From Whalleya microplaca (Eukaryota; Ascomycota; Sordariomycetes; Xylariales; Xylariaceae): DNA of 64,000 nt. Below are positions 36,501-47,409 of the stretch, piece after piece. The notes under the pieces are model-generated. The model had not been told where the DNA came from, ran no database searches, and was given only the letters and a program-made list of their open reading frames with translations. The stretch is from NCBI GenBank assembly GCA_022497155.1, contig MU385749.1, forward strand, positions 248,001 through 312,000, read 5' to 3'. Position numbers and translations under genes: made by a program. Every line of letters starts with the position of its first letter. Position 1 is the first letter of the stretch.

Positions 36501-36861
36501 TACATATCGCGAAGATCCCTACGTCGCAGATCACCACTGAATAGTCCGCCTCTTCTCTCTACCTTCTTGTATCGTGAACCTCAATAATCTACCAACTAAC
36601 GTGCGCCTCATATTTCCTTCAATTCTGTCCTTACTGGTGCGATAATTACTACTGCGAGCTGGCGATCGTCTATACTACTTGAGCATAATTACCTACGTGG
36701 AGAAAAATATACGAAGCAAAAAGACAGCTGGTCTGCTTGACGACATCCTACGAAAATCTATCATATTGAAGGTCGAAGACTTGTCGCGATCTCGACGCCA
36801 AGATAATTGTTAAAAACTATCGTGAAGGAGCACGTCTCAGTCAATCAACCCGCTAGCAACC
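33580..36861. other. Intergenic region, 3.3 kb
   Basis: After the gene B 3' untranslated part there is AT-rich sequence with no open frame above 115 codons and no recognised motif. The last kilobase is richer in C/T and probably carries the promoter of the small secreted protein gene. Confidence 0.5.
33632..33698 (+). other. Predicted 3' untranslated intron of 2EXR gene B
   Basis: It begins GTAAGTAGCC, has a GAGACTAACAT branch region and ends ACTAGCAG, 67 nt, starting 52 bases after the TAA. It pairs with the 65-nt segment after gene A. Confidence 0.65.
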
Positions 36862-37241
36862 ATGAAGACCGCTTTCGCAACGACGCTGCTGGCCCTCGGT
36901 GCCTCGCTTGCCAGTGCCGGCGTTGTCATCACGCCCATCTTCGCAAACCAGATCGTACCCAAGGGGAGCAATGATTGTTTTTACGGTGAGATCACGCCGT
37001 TCGGCTGCGGGTAAGTTGATTCAGATATCCATTATATATCATAAAGTTTCATATTCTAACTCTGCTCCCTATATAGTCCCCCTCGTAGATGATCATAGTA
37101 TCTCGAGTCTCAACTATCGCATGCAGTGTCAATCAGAGCTGCATACAAGTTTATGAAAACAACGACTTGAACTTGCGATGCATGTACATGCTGCCGACAC
37201 CTTGGCTGGCCTGGCACGAGTTATCACCACGCCGAATTTGA
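36862..37241 (+). CDS. Small secreted cysteine-containing protein (effector-like), two exons
   Basis: Exons 36862-37010 and 37127-37241 give 87 residues. The first 19 residues (MKTAFATTLLALGASLASA) form a clear signal peptide with an Ala-x-Ala cleavage site. The mature part has four Cys: NDCFYG, FGCG, NQSC and LRCM. The donor GTAAGT at 37011 is strong. Two acceptors are possible. TAG at 37074-37076 follows a perfect CTAAC branch but stops after six codons, giving 54 residues. CAG at 37124-37126 adds two Cys, and I prefer it. The 17 residues after the last Cys are less convincing and may come from a further unrecognised splice. Small size, secretion and paired Cys fit the effector-like class. 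No family is recognised. Confidence 0.6.
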
Positions 37242-38038
37242 TTAATGAGGACAGCGCTGGCGTCGGATGGGATTAATTTAGAAAGAAATATCAATGTCGA
37301 ATGACTCGGGTTGCTTCAGAAGGAATGAAGGACAAAGATAGGCCATGTACTCGAGCTGGATTGATCCATCAGCTCTTGTCATTGTGCGCCATTAATGTCG
37401 GAGGTTGTCGCAAGATGATTATTCGGGACGTAGGTGCCGGTCCATATCATGCCATTTGGCTTTCAAGCTCAACGTTCGTTTCTGGTCATAATAGTTGCAA
37501 AAATAGATATCTATAGGTTATACAAGAGCGCGTGGAACGTATTGGTTGGTAATTCACACCACTTGCTGATTATAACTCGTACCCTAACTATTAACGTGAT
37601 CCGAAATATTGCCGCTCAAGTAGTATACAAGGTTAACACGACGACCAACCGACTGGTGAAGTACTATCCTTAGCTATTAAAAAATCAATACAAATGAAGA
37701 CAATTAACACATTGCATACGGGCCTCCGAGATTCGATTTTTAAGGTATCAAATTCACACCTATAGCCGTAGTCTACGTAGGTAACTACCAGAGATCCCCT
37801 ATGCACCTATGCAGATCATACAGCATCCTTCTCTCTAATATTCATTCGCCGTCTAGCATCGCGGAGTTGGTATAGAACAGGAAAAATAACAGACAGGAAA
37901 CCTAACATGCTCAAATTGTTCGTTCGTTCCAAGGCGACCGCCCATCCACCTACGGATATCTTCCCTAGATAGATAGATAGCAAAGACAGACCCGGGGGAA
38001 AACGAAGCAACAAACAACAGCAAAAAGCCGCTGCTCGT
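37242..38038. other. Convergent intergenic region
   Basis: I see no gene. It separates the small secreted protein gene from the convergent GH17 gene and is AT-rich. Confidence 0.5.
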
Positions 38039-38947
38039 CTAGCACTTGAGGTTGTACTTGGGCTTGCGGTCGGCAGTCATGGCGCCCCAGGCGGTCTCGT
38101 CGGCGACGGAGCCGTCCTCGCCGACGGCGTGCGGCTTCCACTCCTCGTCGAAGGCCTCGAAGAAGAAGACGTTGAAGCCCCAGTCGACCATGCCGCAGAC
38201 GGCCTGGCGGTAGAAGGTCTCGGCCTCCTTGAGCCCCGGCTGCGCGCTCTGGTACTTGTCGCCGTCGGTCGGCCAGCCCGTCTCGCCCACCCACAGCTCG
38301 ACCTTGTCCGTGCCGCCCGCCTTCTCCTGGATCCGCCCGAACGCCTGGTAGATGTCGTCGTAGAAGGACCCCGTCGCGTTCGAGAGAACCTGCCCCTGCC
38401 AGTACGAGAACGCGTTCGTCAGCAGGATGTCCGCGCCGCCGGTCACTACGGCGTCGGCCGTGCCGTCCGCGTACTTGTTCCACGAGTCGGCGGTGCCGAC
38501 TTTGACGTCCTTGCCGACGGCGGACTTGACGTCCTTGATCTTCTCGGCCAGCTGCGCGCCGGTGAAGTTGCCGCGGTACATGGACTCGGAGCCGACGGTG
38601 ACGGCGTGCACGGTGTCCTTGTACTGGCCCGCGTACTGGACGACGGCGGCCTTGTCGGCCTCGAACGACTCGTCGGTGTCGGGCCAGATGCCGAGCACGA
38701 CGGTGAAGCCGGCCGTCTTGGCCGCGGGGAGGATCAGCTTCGCCACGTCGCAGTCCGACGCCGCGTAGATGCGCACGACCTTGGCGTCCGTGTTCGCCGC
38801 CAGCGCCTTGAAGTCCGCCGCGTAGTCGTCCGCCACCTTGCACTTGCCCTCCGAGTTCTTGTTGCCCAGCGCAAAGCCCATGCTGCCGGCTGCCGAAGCG
38901 CCGGTGGCGGCCAGGACGGCCGTGGGGAGGATGGTGGAGAAGCGCAT
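38039..38947 (-). CDS. Secreted GH17 beta-1,3-glucan enzyme (Bgl2-like)
   Basis: A single exon gives 302 residues. The frame is open further upstream, but I start at 38947 because MRFSTILPTAVLAATGASA is a clear signal peptide, while the upstream extension is basic, unlike a coding head. The GH17 acid/base Glu is E121 in TVGSESMYRGN, and the nucleophile is E222 in LWVGETGWPTDG. The conserved FFFEAFDEEWKP block and the YNLKC end are also typical of fungal Bgl2-type glucanases or glucanosyltransferases, which cut and rejoin beta-1,3-glucan in the cell wall. Length matches the family. Third positions are overwhelmingly G or C, unlike nearby accessory genes, which suggests high expression. There is no GPI-type tail, so the product is probably secreted or wall-bound. 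Confidence 0.93.
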   Translation of the reverse strand: MRFSTILPTAVLAATGASAAGSMGFALGNKNSEGKCKVADDYAADFKALAANTDAKVVRIYAASDCDVAKLILPAAKTAGFTVVLGIWPDTDESFEADKAAVVQYAGQYKDTVHAVTVGSESMYRGNFTGAQLAEKIKDVKSAVGKDVKVGTADSWNKYADGTADAVVTGGADILLTNAFSYWQGQVLSNATGSFYDDIYQAFGRIQEKAGGTDKVELWVGETGWPTDGDKYQSAQPGLKEAETFYRQAVCGMVDWGFNVFFFEAFDEEWKPHAVGEDGSVADETAWGAMTADRKPKYNLKC

Positions 38948-39946
38948 CGTGAGTTGCTTTCGGGTTGTATGTGTTTGTATGTATATGTGGAGTTTTGGAA
39001 GGATGTAGAGTGAGGAATCAATCAATCAATCGCTCGCTTCGCTGATGCACCGGATGAGGTAGGTACCTATCGCGTATCGTATCGTAGCGGGAAAAGGAGT
39101 AAACAGGTATATAGAGCGGCGGGCAGAAGTGGCAGTAGGCAGTTCTTCTGTAAAAGAGTGAATTGCGCGGGGCCGAAACCAAAGGAGTGAAGTTCAGCTG
39201 TCCGGGCGAAGGCACGAATCAAAAAAAAAAGAATGACGAATTGGGTTGTTGGTGGTGGTGATGATGATGGTGAGGTGGGAAAAAAAGAGAGAAACAGGAG
39301 AACCGCAAAACGAAGTTGTTCGTTTGCTGGAAATTGGGATGTCGCGAGGGGAGCAGGGATCCGTATTCCAAAAAGGGGACGAGAGCTTGCAGATGAGATG
39401 CAGGGGCCAAAATGCCAAGTGCGCACACGTGAACCCGTCACCAATGAACATTCATATTCATCAACTGCAGATATTTGTTTCTATGTCTTGTTGCTAATAT
39501 ATCAGTGTTTAGCTATTTACAGCAAGGTCCCTTCGAGATGAACTGGGAGCGAGTCTGTATTTACTGGGCGCAAATATCGATATGATATCAACCTAGAAGC
39601 AACTGCTTATCTCGACTACCATATGGAAGAAAAGGTCATTGCACGATTTCATGAATTCTTTCATTTACAGCTATGCCATACTGAATAACGAGCAGAGTGA
39701 CGAGGGGTGTCTATTGGATGCAATGAATGTATGTGTAATTAACATAGAAAACGACCAAAAGCAGTACCCAATTACCAACAACACCACGAAGCAACCAGTC
39801 TTAATGAGACCAACACCTAAAAGTCAAGAGTCAATGAATGCAGAACGCCCCAATGATGCCATCGCGCCGTGAGCATCTAACTCCCCGTACATGCAGAGTC
39901 GAACAGCCCAAGATAGTAATAGTAGGTAAGTAGTTTATCGTTTCCT
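38948..39946. other. Upstream region of GH17 and 3' side of the PQ-loop gene
   Basis: Both neighbours are on the minus strand. The GH17 promoter probably lies in 38950-39450, which has pyrimidine-rich runs on the minus strand and an A10 tract near 39221. No gene seen. Confidence 0.5.
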
Positions 39947-41269
39947 TCATGCTGTCTCCTGAGCGTCATCGGTCTTGGTACCCCGTTTCGAGGAGTAAAT
40001 CTTGAATTGATAGAAGATTATGCAGTCTTCAACGATAGTCCCCAGCGAGCCAAGAAGCCAAGGGATGGCCTTGGTGATGTAGTTGGCATCCTGAGAATAG
40101 CTGAAGACGCTTAATCCGTAGGTCAAGTTGCCAGTCAGAGATAGAAGGAAGAATAGCAAAGCAAGACCTATATATCATTAGTTGTGAATACATAAATTTC
40201 AGCCAGGAACAACATACCTTCACACGATTTCTCCCGATAATTCTTGATAATCTGAGGAATTCGGGCGCTTTGAATCTGTCAGCATCCACTTTGTAGTGTC
40301 TCCTTCTATCCAACATACCATAGATAGCATACGGCGCTAGCATATCCTAGAACCATGCCCCCGATGGCTAGTGGTGTTGGCTCAGCATTGGATTCACTGT
40401 CAGGTTGAGGCTTATCCCAAGCCCCAACTTTATACGAGAGAAACCAGCCAGCAGCACCAACAATCCAGATAGCGGCGATACCCAGCGTATTGTGCAGCCA
40501 GGGATTGCTATCAGGCGTCTCGTCTTCGCCCGTGACAACTCGCTTGATGGGGTCGAGGTTGGACTCGGAATGGTGTACCGAGTGGCGTCGATGGGAGCCC
40601 GGAAGCCCTGCCGATGAGGTCCTCCGTCGTCGTAACAATGGTTCGTCCTCTGACGCTTCCGTCTCGGTGGACAGAGATCGATGGCGTGCCTTTCGTGCGT
40701 TGCTCGCGTTATAGTAAACACATTGTCCAATGAGGATGATGTCGGAGATGCAGAAATAGCCGGCTAGCGCAGTCGCCGTGGGTGCGAGTCCGGTCACGAG
40801 AGCACCTGGAGGTTGTATATCATGGTTAGTCTTGTCTTGATATCCTGGGAAAGATGGCGATAAGGTAAGACAATGAGCTGCCTGTAACCAAACATAGCTC
40901 GAAGTCATATCAGAACGACGGATAGAACATGCTATGTTGTTTTGCCAATATCGTAAGAAGCTCAATGAGGGGTAGGAAAGTGTGGCGAACATACCAGATA
41001 AATTGGCGATATCACCAAAGAGCCAGACAGCCAGAAAGACCATAGACAGGCCTTCAGCACTCTTGGCTTTGAAGTTCGTAATCAATTGAGGGATCTGTTA
41101 TGGAATTAGACAGAGATCTTGTCGGTGTGTTGAAGGCGTTAGGTGAGTGAGCATCACGCACCAGTAAGCAGATCCATGCTGTCAAGCTGATGCTTCCAAA
41201 GACTCCTGATAAGGCTTCGTTGACGGACAGGTCGCGCGATAAGGACATATCGACGAGGTTTGTTTCCAT
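39947..41269 (-). CDS. PQ-loop vacuolar cationic amino-acid transporter-like protein, five exons
   Basis: Exons on the minus strand are 41269-41162, 41094-40995, 40805-40319, 40267-40218 and 40167-39947, giving 321 residues. Two PQ-loop motifs are visible: LLIPQLITNF near residues 35-44 and ARIPQIIKNY near 233-242. Each is followed by the usual K-S-x-E/C-G-L element (KSAEGLS, KSCEGLA). Seven hydrophobic segments fit the family, split by a long polar loop (about residues 115-180) rich in Ser/Arg with DEPLLRRRR, a dileucine-type acidic sorting signal. Fungal Ypq1-3 and animal PQLC2 export Lys, Arg and His across the vacuole or lysosome membrane. Donors are GTGCGT and GTATGT. The second intron (40994-40806) is 189 nt, has no stop in frame and is a multiple of three. 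Confidence 0.9.
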
Positions 41270-42196
41270 GATTAGTATAGTATGTGAAGAATAGCAAAGA
41301 GAAGGGGAATGGATTGAAGGCGGCCTTGGAAAAAAGAGTTGGCTTGGAGCAGTCAGGTGGGAGGAGGGCCCGACAGAAGAGTCAGCTGAAGAGCAGCAAG
41401 CAGCAATGGGTCATCGGTTATGTGTGTGGGATGGGAGGATGGATGGAGTTTTCCTTATCTCTACAGTGTACATAAGATAAGTGAACAATGCACTGCAACT
41501 CGCTGGAACGACTGGACGAATGGGGCTTAGTGCCCAGGTTTTTGCGTCGGTCCCTGCGCCATTGCAGCGCCAAGGGTCCCTTATGTCCCTCTCGCAGCTG
41601 CAGTGGTTCATCTGCCAGTGACGTCGTCAGTACGTACAATTCCATCCCACGGCTGCCACGGTCTGGCCATTTGTGTATGTATAAAGTTCCCCATTAATCT
41701 TATTAGCTGCCGCCGGTTCCCCCGCATATGGAATCCGATACGGAATGGACCATTAGGTTGGCAGTGAATCGATTTATCATTGATCCGTATGGCCTGTTGA
41801 GTAGGTTGTATGTGAATCTTGTATTAGAAACTATGGTTTGAAGCGATTGAACATATTGAGTGGCTTGTGATGTCTCTTTTTTTTTATTTTATTTTAGGTA
41901 TGTCTTATGATATCCGTCACGCCTGGTCAGCTGGGAGGCGGCCACCGCAAATCAGAGAGATCTTGGAAAGTCACGCGATGGTTCCCTCGACAACCGCCGG
42001 GTCACGAATGAGAGGTGGGCCGCCCCGATCTGACGTGTCACTCATATACCTCGATATTCAACAGTTTGTATAGATTCAAAAGTAAAGCAGTTCCAAAATA
42101 CTGTATATCGTTATTATCACACCGAGACTCACAAATGAAATAAAAGTTTTAAATTGAACAATCTGTCGATTAAGGCCGTATTGAATCCTCTCGATC
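41270..42196. other. Divergent intergenic region
   Basis: This is the shared 5' region of the PQ-loop gene and the S1/P1 nuclease gene, about 0.9 kb. It has no gene and no clear TATA box. Confidence 0.55.
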
Positions 42197-43225
42197 ATGA
42201 GATTCAATCGAGATGTTGTAGCCTTGGGCACCATGCTACTGCCAGGCGCCGTGGCGTGGGGAAGTGAGTAGCGATAGTAACGTCCTACGCGTCCCGAACT
42301 CTAGTCGGCTGACGTGACACTGGTTAGGTTTGGGCCACATCACCGTTGCCTACCTCGCGAGCAACTTCGTGCAAGAGAACACGGCAGCATACTTTCAAGA
42401 TCTCTTGCGCAATGACACCGAGCACTATCTTGCGGGGGTAGCCACTTGGGCTGACAGCATCAGGTACACGAAATGGGGGCGCTTCACTAAGAATTTCCAC
42501 TTCATCGATGCCAAGGACACGCCACCGACGTACTGTGGCGTCGACTTCGAAAGGGATTGCAAGGCTGACGGATGCGTCGTGAGTTCGATCCAGAACTATA
42601 CCTCTCAGGTCTTGGATCCCACCATATTGCCGTGGCTCAGGAGCCAGGCTGCCAAGTTCGTTATTCATTTCGTCGGCGATATCCATCAGCCGCTGCACGC
42701 GGAAAATGTCGCCTTTGGAGGCAACGGTATCCATGTACTCTGGGACTCAACCGAGTTGAACCTGCATCATGTCTGGGACTCGAGTATAGCTGAGAAGATG
42801 CTGGGCGGTATCCACAGGAAGCCATACCCAGCCGCATTCGAGTGGGCTAGTAATCTCACGGAAGAAATTAGGTCGGGGAAGTACGCGGTTGCTAGCAAGG
42901 CCTGGACAGCTGGTATGGATCTCGATGATCCTATCGCGACTTCGATGCTGTGGGCGAACGAGTCCAATGCAATTGTTTGCACACATGGTAATGCCGCAGC
43001 CACTTCGCACTATAGCGAGTTAGAATTGTAACTAACGTGTCCCTCGTAGTCCTCCCAGAAGGCCCCACGGCCATTGTCGGCCAGGAGCTCGCTGGCGATT
43101 ATTACGAGAAAGCTGCCCCCGTCATCGAACTTCAGGTTGCCAAGGCAGGCTACCGTTTAGCAGCCTGGTTAGACCTCATTGTCGAGAGGGCAGCAAGAAC
43201 AGCTCAACCTGTCGATGAACTATGA
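42197..43225 (+). CDS. Secreted S1/P1-type nuclease, three exons
   Basis: Exons 42197-42263, 42328-42987 and 43050-43225 give 300 residues. A signal peptide of 20 residues ends AVA, so mature residue 1 is Trp21. Numbering from that Trp, all nine zinc ligands of nuclease P1 fall at the same positions: W1, H6, D45, H60, H116, D120, H126, H149 and D153. They are seen in WGSLGH, ATWADSIRY, NFHFID, IHFVGDIHQPLH and LHHVWD. Cys72, Cys80 and Cys85 also match P1 disulfide positions. Such enzymes cut single-stranded DNA and RNA and remove 3' phosphates outside the cell, supplying phosphate and nucleosides or degrading extracellular DNA. Potential N-glycosylation sites include NYTS and NLTE. It should be fully active by sequence. 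Confidence 0.94.
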
Positions 43226-46200
43226 GACGGGTGTCACCGTTGGTTTCATGGGGGATTGCTGGATGCTCTCGCTTGCTGGTTGAAAACTGCTGAATAATGT
43301 GCTTAATGGAATCAGGAATTGAACCTAGACACTTGACTCACCTGTCAGATCCCAGAGGAATTTCTGGTAACCTGGTTGTCACCTTGATCAAGACTATGAT
43401 TATGACTAAACAAAGTAGTTGAATGAGGCTCGGGCGCCGAATTGCAGGAATCCTCCGAGGTAATGCGAATGTCTGAGGCGGCCTCCAGACTCCCATGGTA
43501 CATATCAGACATTACATGAGTGGGATTGGACCTGCCTAATATGGCCCGAGCCTCACCGCAGACAGATCCGACTGTGACTGGTAGGACATAGTGAGACTTT
43601 AGGAAACCTGGTGGACGGGAATAATGATATGGCCTTCAATGTCTCCCGGACCGACCGTGAAAATGGCAAAGCCATCGGTTACCTGGTGCAGTCCCGAGAT
43701 CTTCGGTTAGCCCGTTAAGCTGTCATCCCATTCTTGCAGCACTTGACAAGTTGACACTCTTACCCACGGACAAACGAGCAACTCGTTTGTCGTCTCGGCC
43801 TCGACCTTTCCGGCCATCTTGAAGATAGATGGGAGAGTTCTGCTCTGTATGAAGTCCGTGCCACCAGCGATTGCACGTGGCCACCTTGATCGTGAATCAG
43901 GGGTATGAGGTTTCACCATAACACTTGGCACAGCTCTCAAACTCGGGCCAGTTGTAGCCCTCGCATGCGAGGGTGGCAGGTGGCTAATACTGCCTTGTTG
44001 GAATTTGGAGTAACCAAACATGAGGAAACGGCGCTTGCTGTGATGCTCTCTGCAACCGGGAGATGATTTGCGTCCGATCGTGACCGGAACACCAGTACCC
44101 AGAGATGGTGAAAGAAAGCGATGATGCATTAAATTTGACAGCCGAAAGGAATCCTCTTCACCTTTTTTGCGCCTGTCCCGCGGCACAACCTGACGCTCGC
44201 CTGCTCCTGCGTAGCCACTATAGATCAAGCGAGAGCGTTGAGGCTCTTTGTGGTGATCGGCATCTTTTGAGAGGAGATCCATCGACGACACAGATGCCAA
44301 GGGCGCTCTCACGCTGATGCTCGAGATTTTGTTTCAATCGCACTGAAGCAAACATAACTGAACGTCATAATTCATCCGAACTATATCAAGCTCCGCCGAT
44401 GTTTCTTTTCATGTTCGGCCCCCTTCAGGATGATGGACTGTGCTTGGAGGACCGAGACAGATAAATTTGACTGTTAACATTGGCAACTTCTAGAATTGAC
44501 AGGGGATCGACAGCGTGCGAGAACACAGGCCTCGCAGGACCCGGCCCTAACGTCTGTAGTATCTAGGTATTCTGTATCGACCCAACTGTAGAGTCCCCTA
44601 TGCACACCTGGCATGCAATACATATCTCGCTTAAGCGAATCCTCCCTGCATGCAGACCAACCAGGTCAAGTTAACCTTCTCTTCGGATAAGCTTGCCGGC
44701 TAGCTTCACGCTGCTGCCTTCAGGTTTAGAGTTAATACTCTGATAACGCCACATGACGAGAGCTAGCGGGCCTTTCAGTCGGTTTCAGAGACAGGACCTT
44801 CCAGAAAGAAGATAACGTGGTGGAAGGGGGACGGCCAGCATGACGCACCGATGGTCAAGCCCTGCCGCCTACGTACTTAGAAATCCCGCAAATGCAATTA
44901 TACAAGTGCCGAGAAGATCATCCACAGTTGCAAACACACAATGGCATTTCGATTTTTAGATCAGACGTATTTGCAGAGTGCACGGTCTCGACGTTGAAAA
45001 TATCACGAAGCAGATAATTCGCACCTCGCGGTCGATCGAACATGTGCATCCAAGGGTAAAATTCGGGGGTACCAAAGTTCGCCGAGGGCGACTAGCGGAA
45101 TTCGTCGAAGTGCTGCGCATCTGTATCTGGGCTGGCCGTACCCGACAGCTCGAGCCTGTGGATCGGATTGTTTCCTCACGTCTCAACCTCGACGCGGCTA
45201 GGCAAGGCACCGAGATGGTAATACGGGGGGGGGGGCTCGCAGGGCTCAGGTGGGCTAGCGGGTGTCAACAGGGGTGTCTTGTTGGCTCGTCAATATTCTT
45301 CTTTTAAGCTTGTTTTAATGGAACCCACAAGCGGGGCCCGAAAAAGAGAGGGCATCGTAGATCATCTCTTTATTAGACGATGTCGACAACTGCTATGTGA
45401 AGCAATGTGTAGATTGGCATATTACGTGCATGATTCTTATTATGAGGAAGAAGAATTTCAATATCAAATTGTCTTTGTTTTTGTTTTTATAGAAGCTGGG
45501 TCAAACTCAAGATTGATAATAGGAATCTGGACTGCGAACTATATTTCCTTTAGTTGATATACTGTATCTGATATAGCTAGCCAGGGCAATGCCTTCGATA
45601 GGATTGAATATGGTTCAGCATCCAATAGAAATACAGGGAAATGTAAGGTAGCGCAACGGCAACCAGCGTATACCTTGAGAGGTAGTTTCGCATGAGACGT
45701 CAAAACAATGGATGTAGTTTTACCGACTCAATGATTCCATAAGATCAGCGAGCATCATCTCTTAATTCGGGCAATCACTTATCGAGAGTCTCTTATAGTC
45801 TGTCATCCCAACTCATTGGCACGTCAACCATTAGGTACCAGGACACACGAAGTTATGGTAGACTGGAACTGTCCGTCAACCTCTCAGACCTCTGTTGAAG
45901 TGGACAAAAAAGCTTATTAGATTTAGTTAGGTCCTATTAGGTACAGTTTAGAGCTGCTCAGCTATAGAATTGTATGCGCTCAGATATGCGCGCTTAACTC
46001 TGTCCTCCCAAGATGTTTTGCCTCAGAAGAGGCCCAGGGGTCGAAACTTAGCGCCCTTGATCTGCGGGGCGATGATAGACGCTGATTAGTCGAATGCCAC
46101 GTTGACAGGGGAGTTCGGTAGGAACTTGCGACGTCTTGAGCCGCAAAAACTTAATTGATCCACTTCAGCCGAATCCGAACCTCTGTCCCTCTTCAAATCG

Positions 46201-47409
46201 AGACTTACACCAACGGTTCAGCCATTCAGGCCAATTCCCCTCAGAGAACCGCCACAGCGACTATTGTGTAGCATTTTCTCCCTCTATCTGATAATTCACG
46301 CTGATGATAGGCAATTTAATGGCCATCCAGAATGCAGTTATTCTGCTCAAGACGAATGATTCACGGGGTAGGCTTACATTCGGGTCGTCTGGTCTGTCTA
46401 TGACCAGTGAGGTGAATTTGGCTCAAATATCATAGATCGGCCTGCCAGCGGTCAACTTTCCTTGCGGATTGTTACTATGGCTGCACGGGCTATTGGCAAT
46501 CAAACAATTTCTTATACTGGAAAGCACAGTCACCTGTAGCATCTTCTCACTGATCACACAGCAACTACTGAGCTATGTTTATTTCGCCCGCCATATTTTC
46601 CTTGCTATTAGTCACCCTGGCTAAGCAGCCGAGTGTCTAGATACCACTCTATCGGGCCTTACGCTTCCGGCCTCAACCCTAGCAGTAGCTAGGCCCGTTC
46701 GAGAGGAAGATCAATCTAAGAACTCTAGGATTGCAAATCTATTCAATGGGGATCGGTTAAGCTTGTACACCCTGTTGCAACGGGGGTGGGGTTGGGCCAA
46801 GGCAAAGCCAAGCCCCGAGATATGCTTCCCGCCCCCCTGCCTCCACACCCTCCTGGGATTCCCTGCTAGGTCCTGTCATTTTCTCGACGTCGTCTCTTCT
46901 CTACCATCCCCGTCTTCGTTTTGAGACTGTGGATACCGCTCCTGTGCATGGAAACCTGCAAGGGGATATGATGTAGTGCTTGTTGCGGAAGCCTCAGTTC
47001 CTTCCACTCTCAAGCACAACTCGTCCGAGAAGGCGGCCACCCTGCCAAGACGGAGTATATATTAAGGCATTATTCTGGGCCAAGCCGTTTGATTCCACCT
47101 GTCTTTACTCCCTCAACTTTATTCTTATAATTTAGATTCTCTATCAGAGCTTTCTATCATTCCTTTCTCTTTCCTTAGAATGCGCTGGTAGTGTGTCTTC
47201 GTACATTCGTTCTCTTCTTGATTGACAGCACTTTGGGATTCGCCCACTCCATATCACTTTCAGTGTCTGTGACCACTCCTTTCAGCTAATTCGAAAACGG
47301 TCTGGAACCATTTTTGGATCTTACCCAATATATTTTCCATTCTCGCCTCGGAAGTCGGAGTGATACTTAATTTGTTTTTGTTCGATCTATTCACGGTATT
47401 ATATTCAGC
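43226..47409. other. Intergenic region, 4.2 kb
   Basis: A minus-strand frame of 201 codons at 43707-44312 has no motif and no recognisable family, so I do not call it. An 11-base G run is at 45225-45235. The region otherwise lacks supported genes. The last 360 bases are the Egh16 gene promoter and leader. Confidence 0.5.
47056..47065 (+). promoter_or_regulatory. TATA box of the Egh16-like gene
   Basis: TATATATTAA lies 354 bases before the ATG, followed by long pyrimidine-rich stretches (TTTACTCCCTC, TTCCTTTCTCTTTCC), the usual start-site context of strongly expressed fungal genes. The position implies a leader of about 300 bases. Confidence 0.55.

Noticed and set aside
38129..39013. Long plus-strand frame of 294 codons opposite the GH17 gene
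   Set aside because: It is the antisense shadow of a GC3-rich gene. The GH17 catalytic motifs on the minus strand decide the case.
38948..39025. Upstream in-frame start for GH17 (26 more residues)
   Set aside because: It would bury the signal peptide. The extension is basic and lies in the likely leader.
40306..41085. Single 259-codon frame as the main PQ-loop protein
   Set aside because: It reads through intron 2 and ends in intron 3, losing the second PQ motif. The five-exon model restores the complete family pattern.
43707..44312. Minus-strand open frame of 201 codons
   Set aside because: It has no recognisable motif, signal or splice structure and lies in gene-free DNA. An open frame of this size can arise by chance. 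Expression data would be needed.
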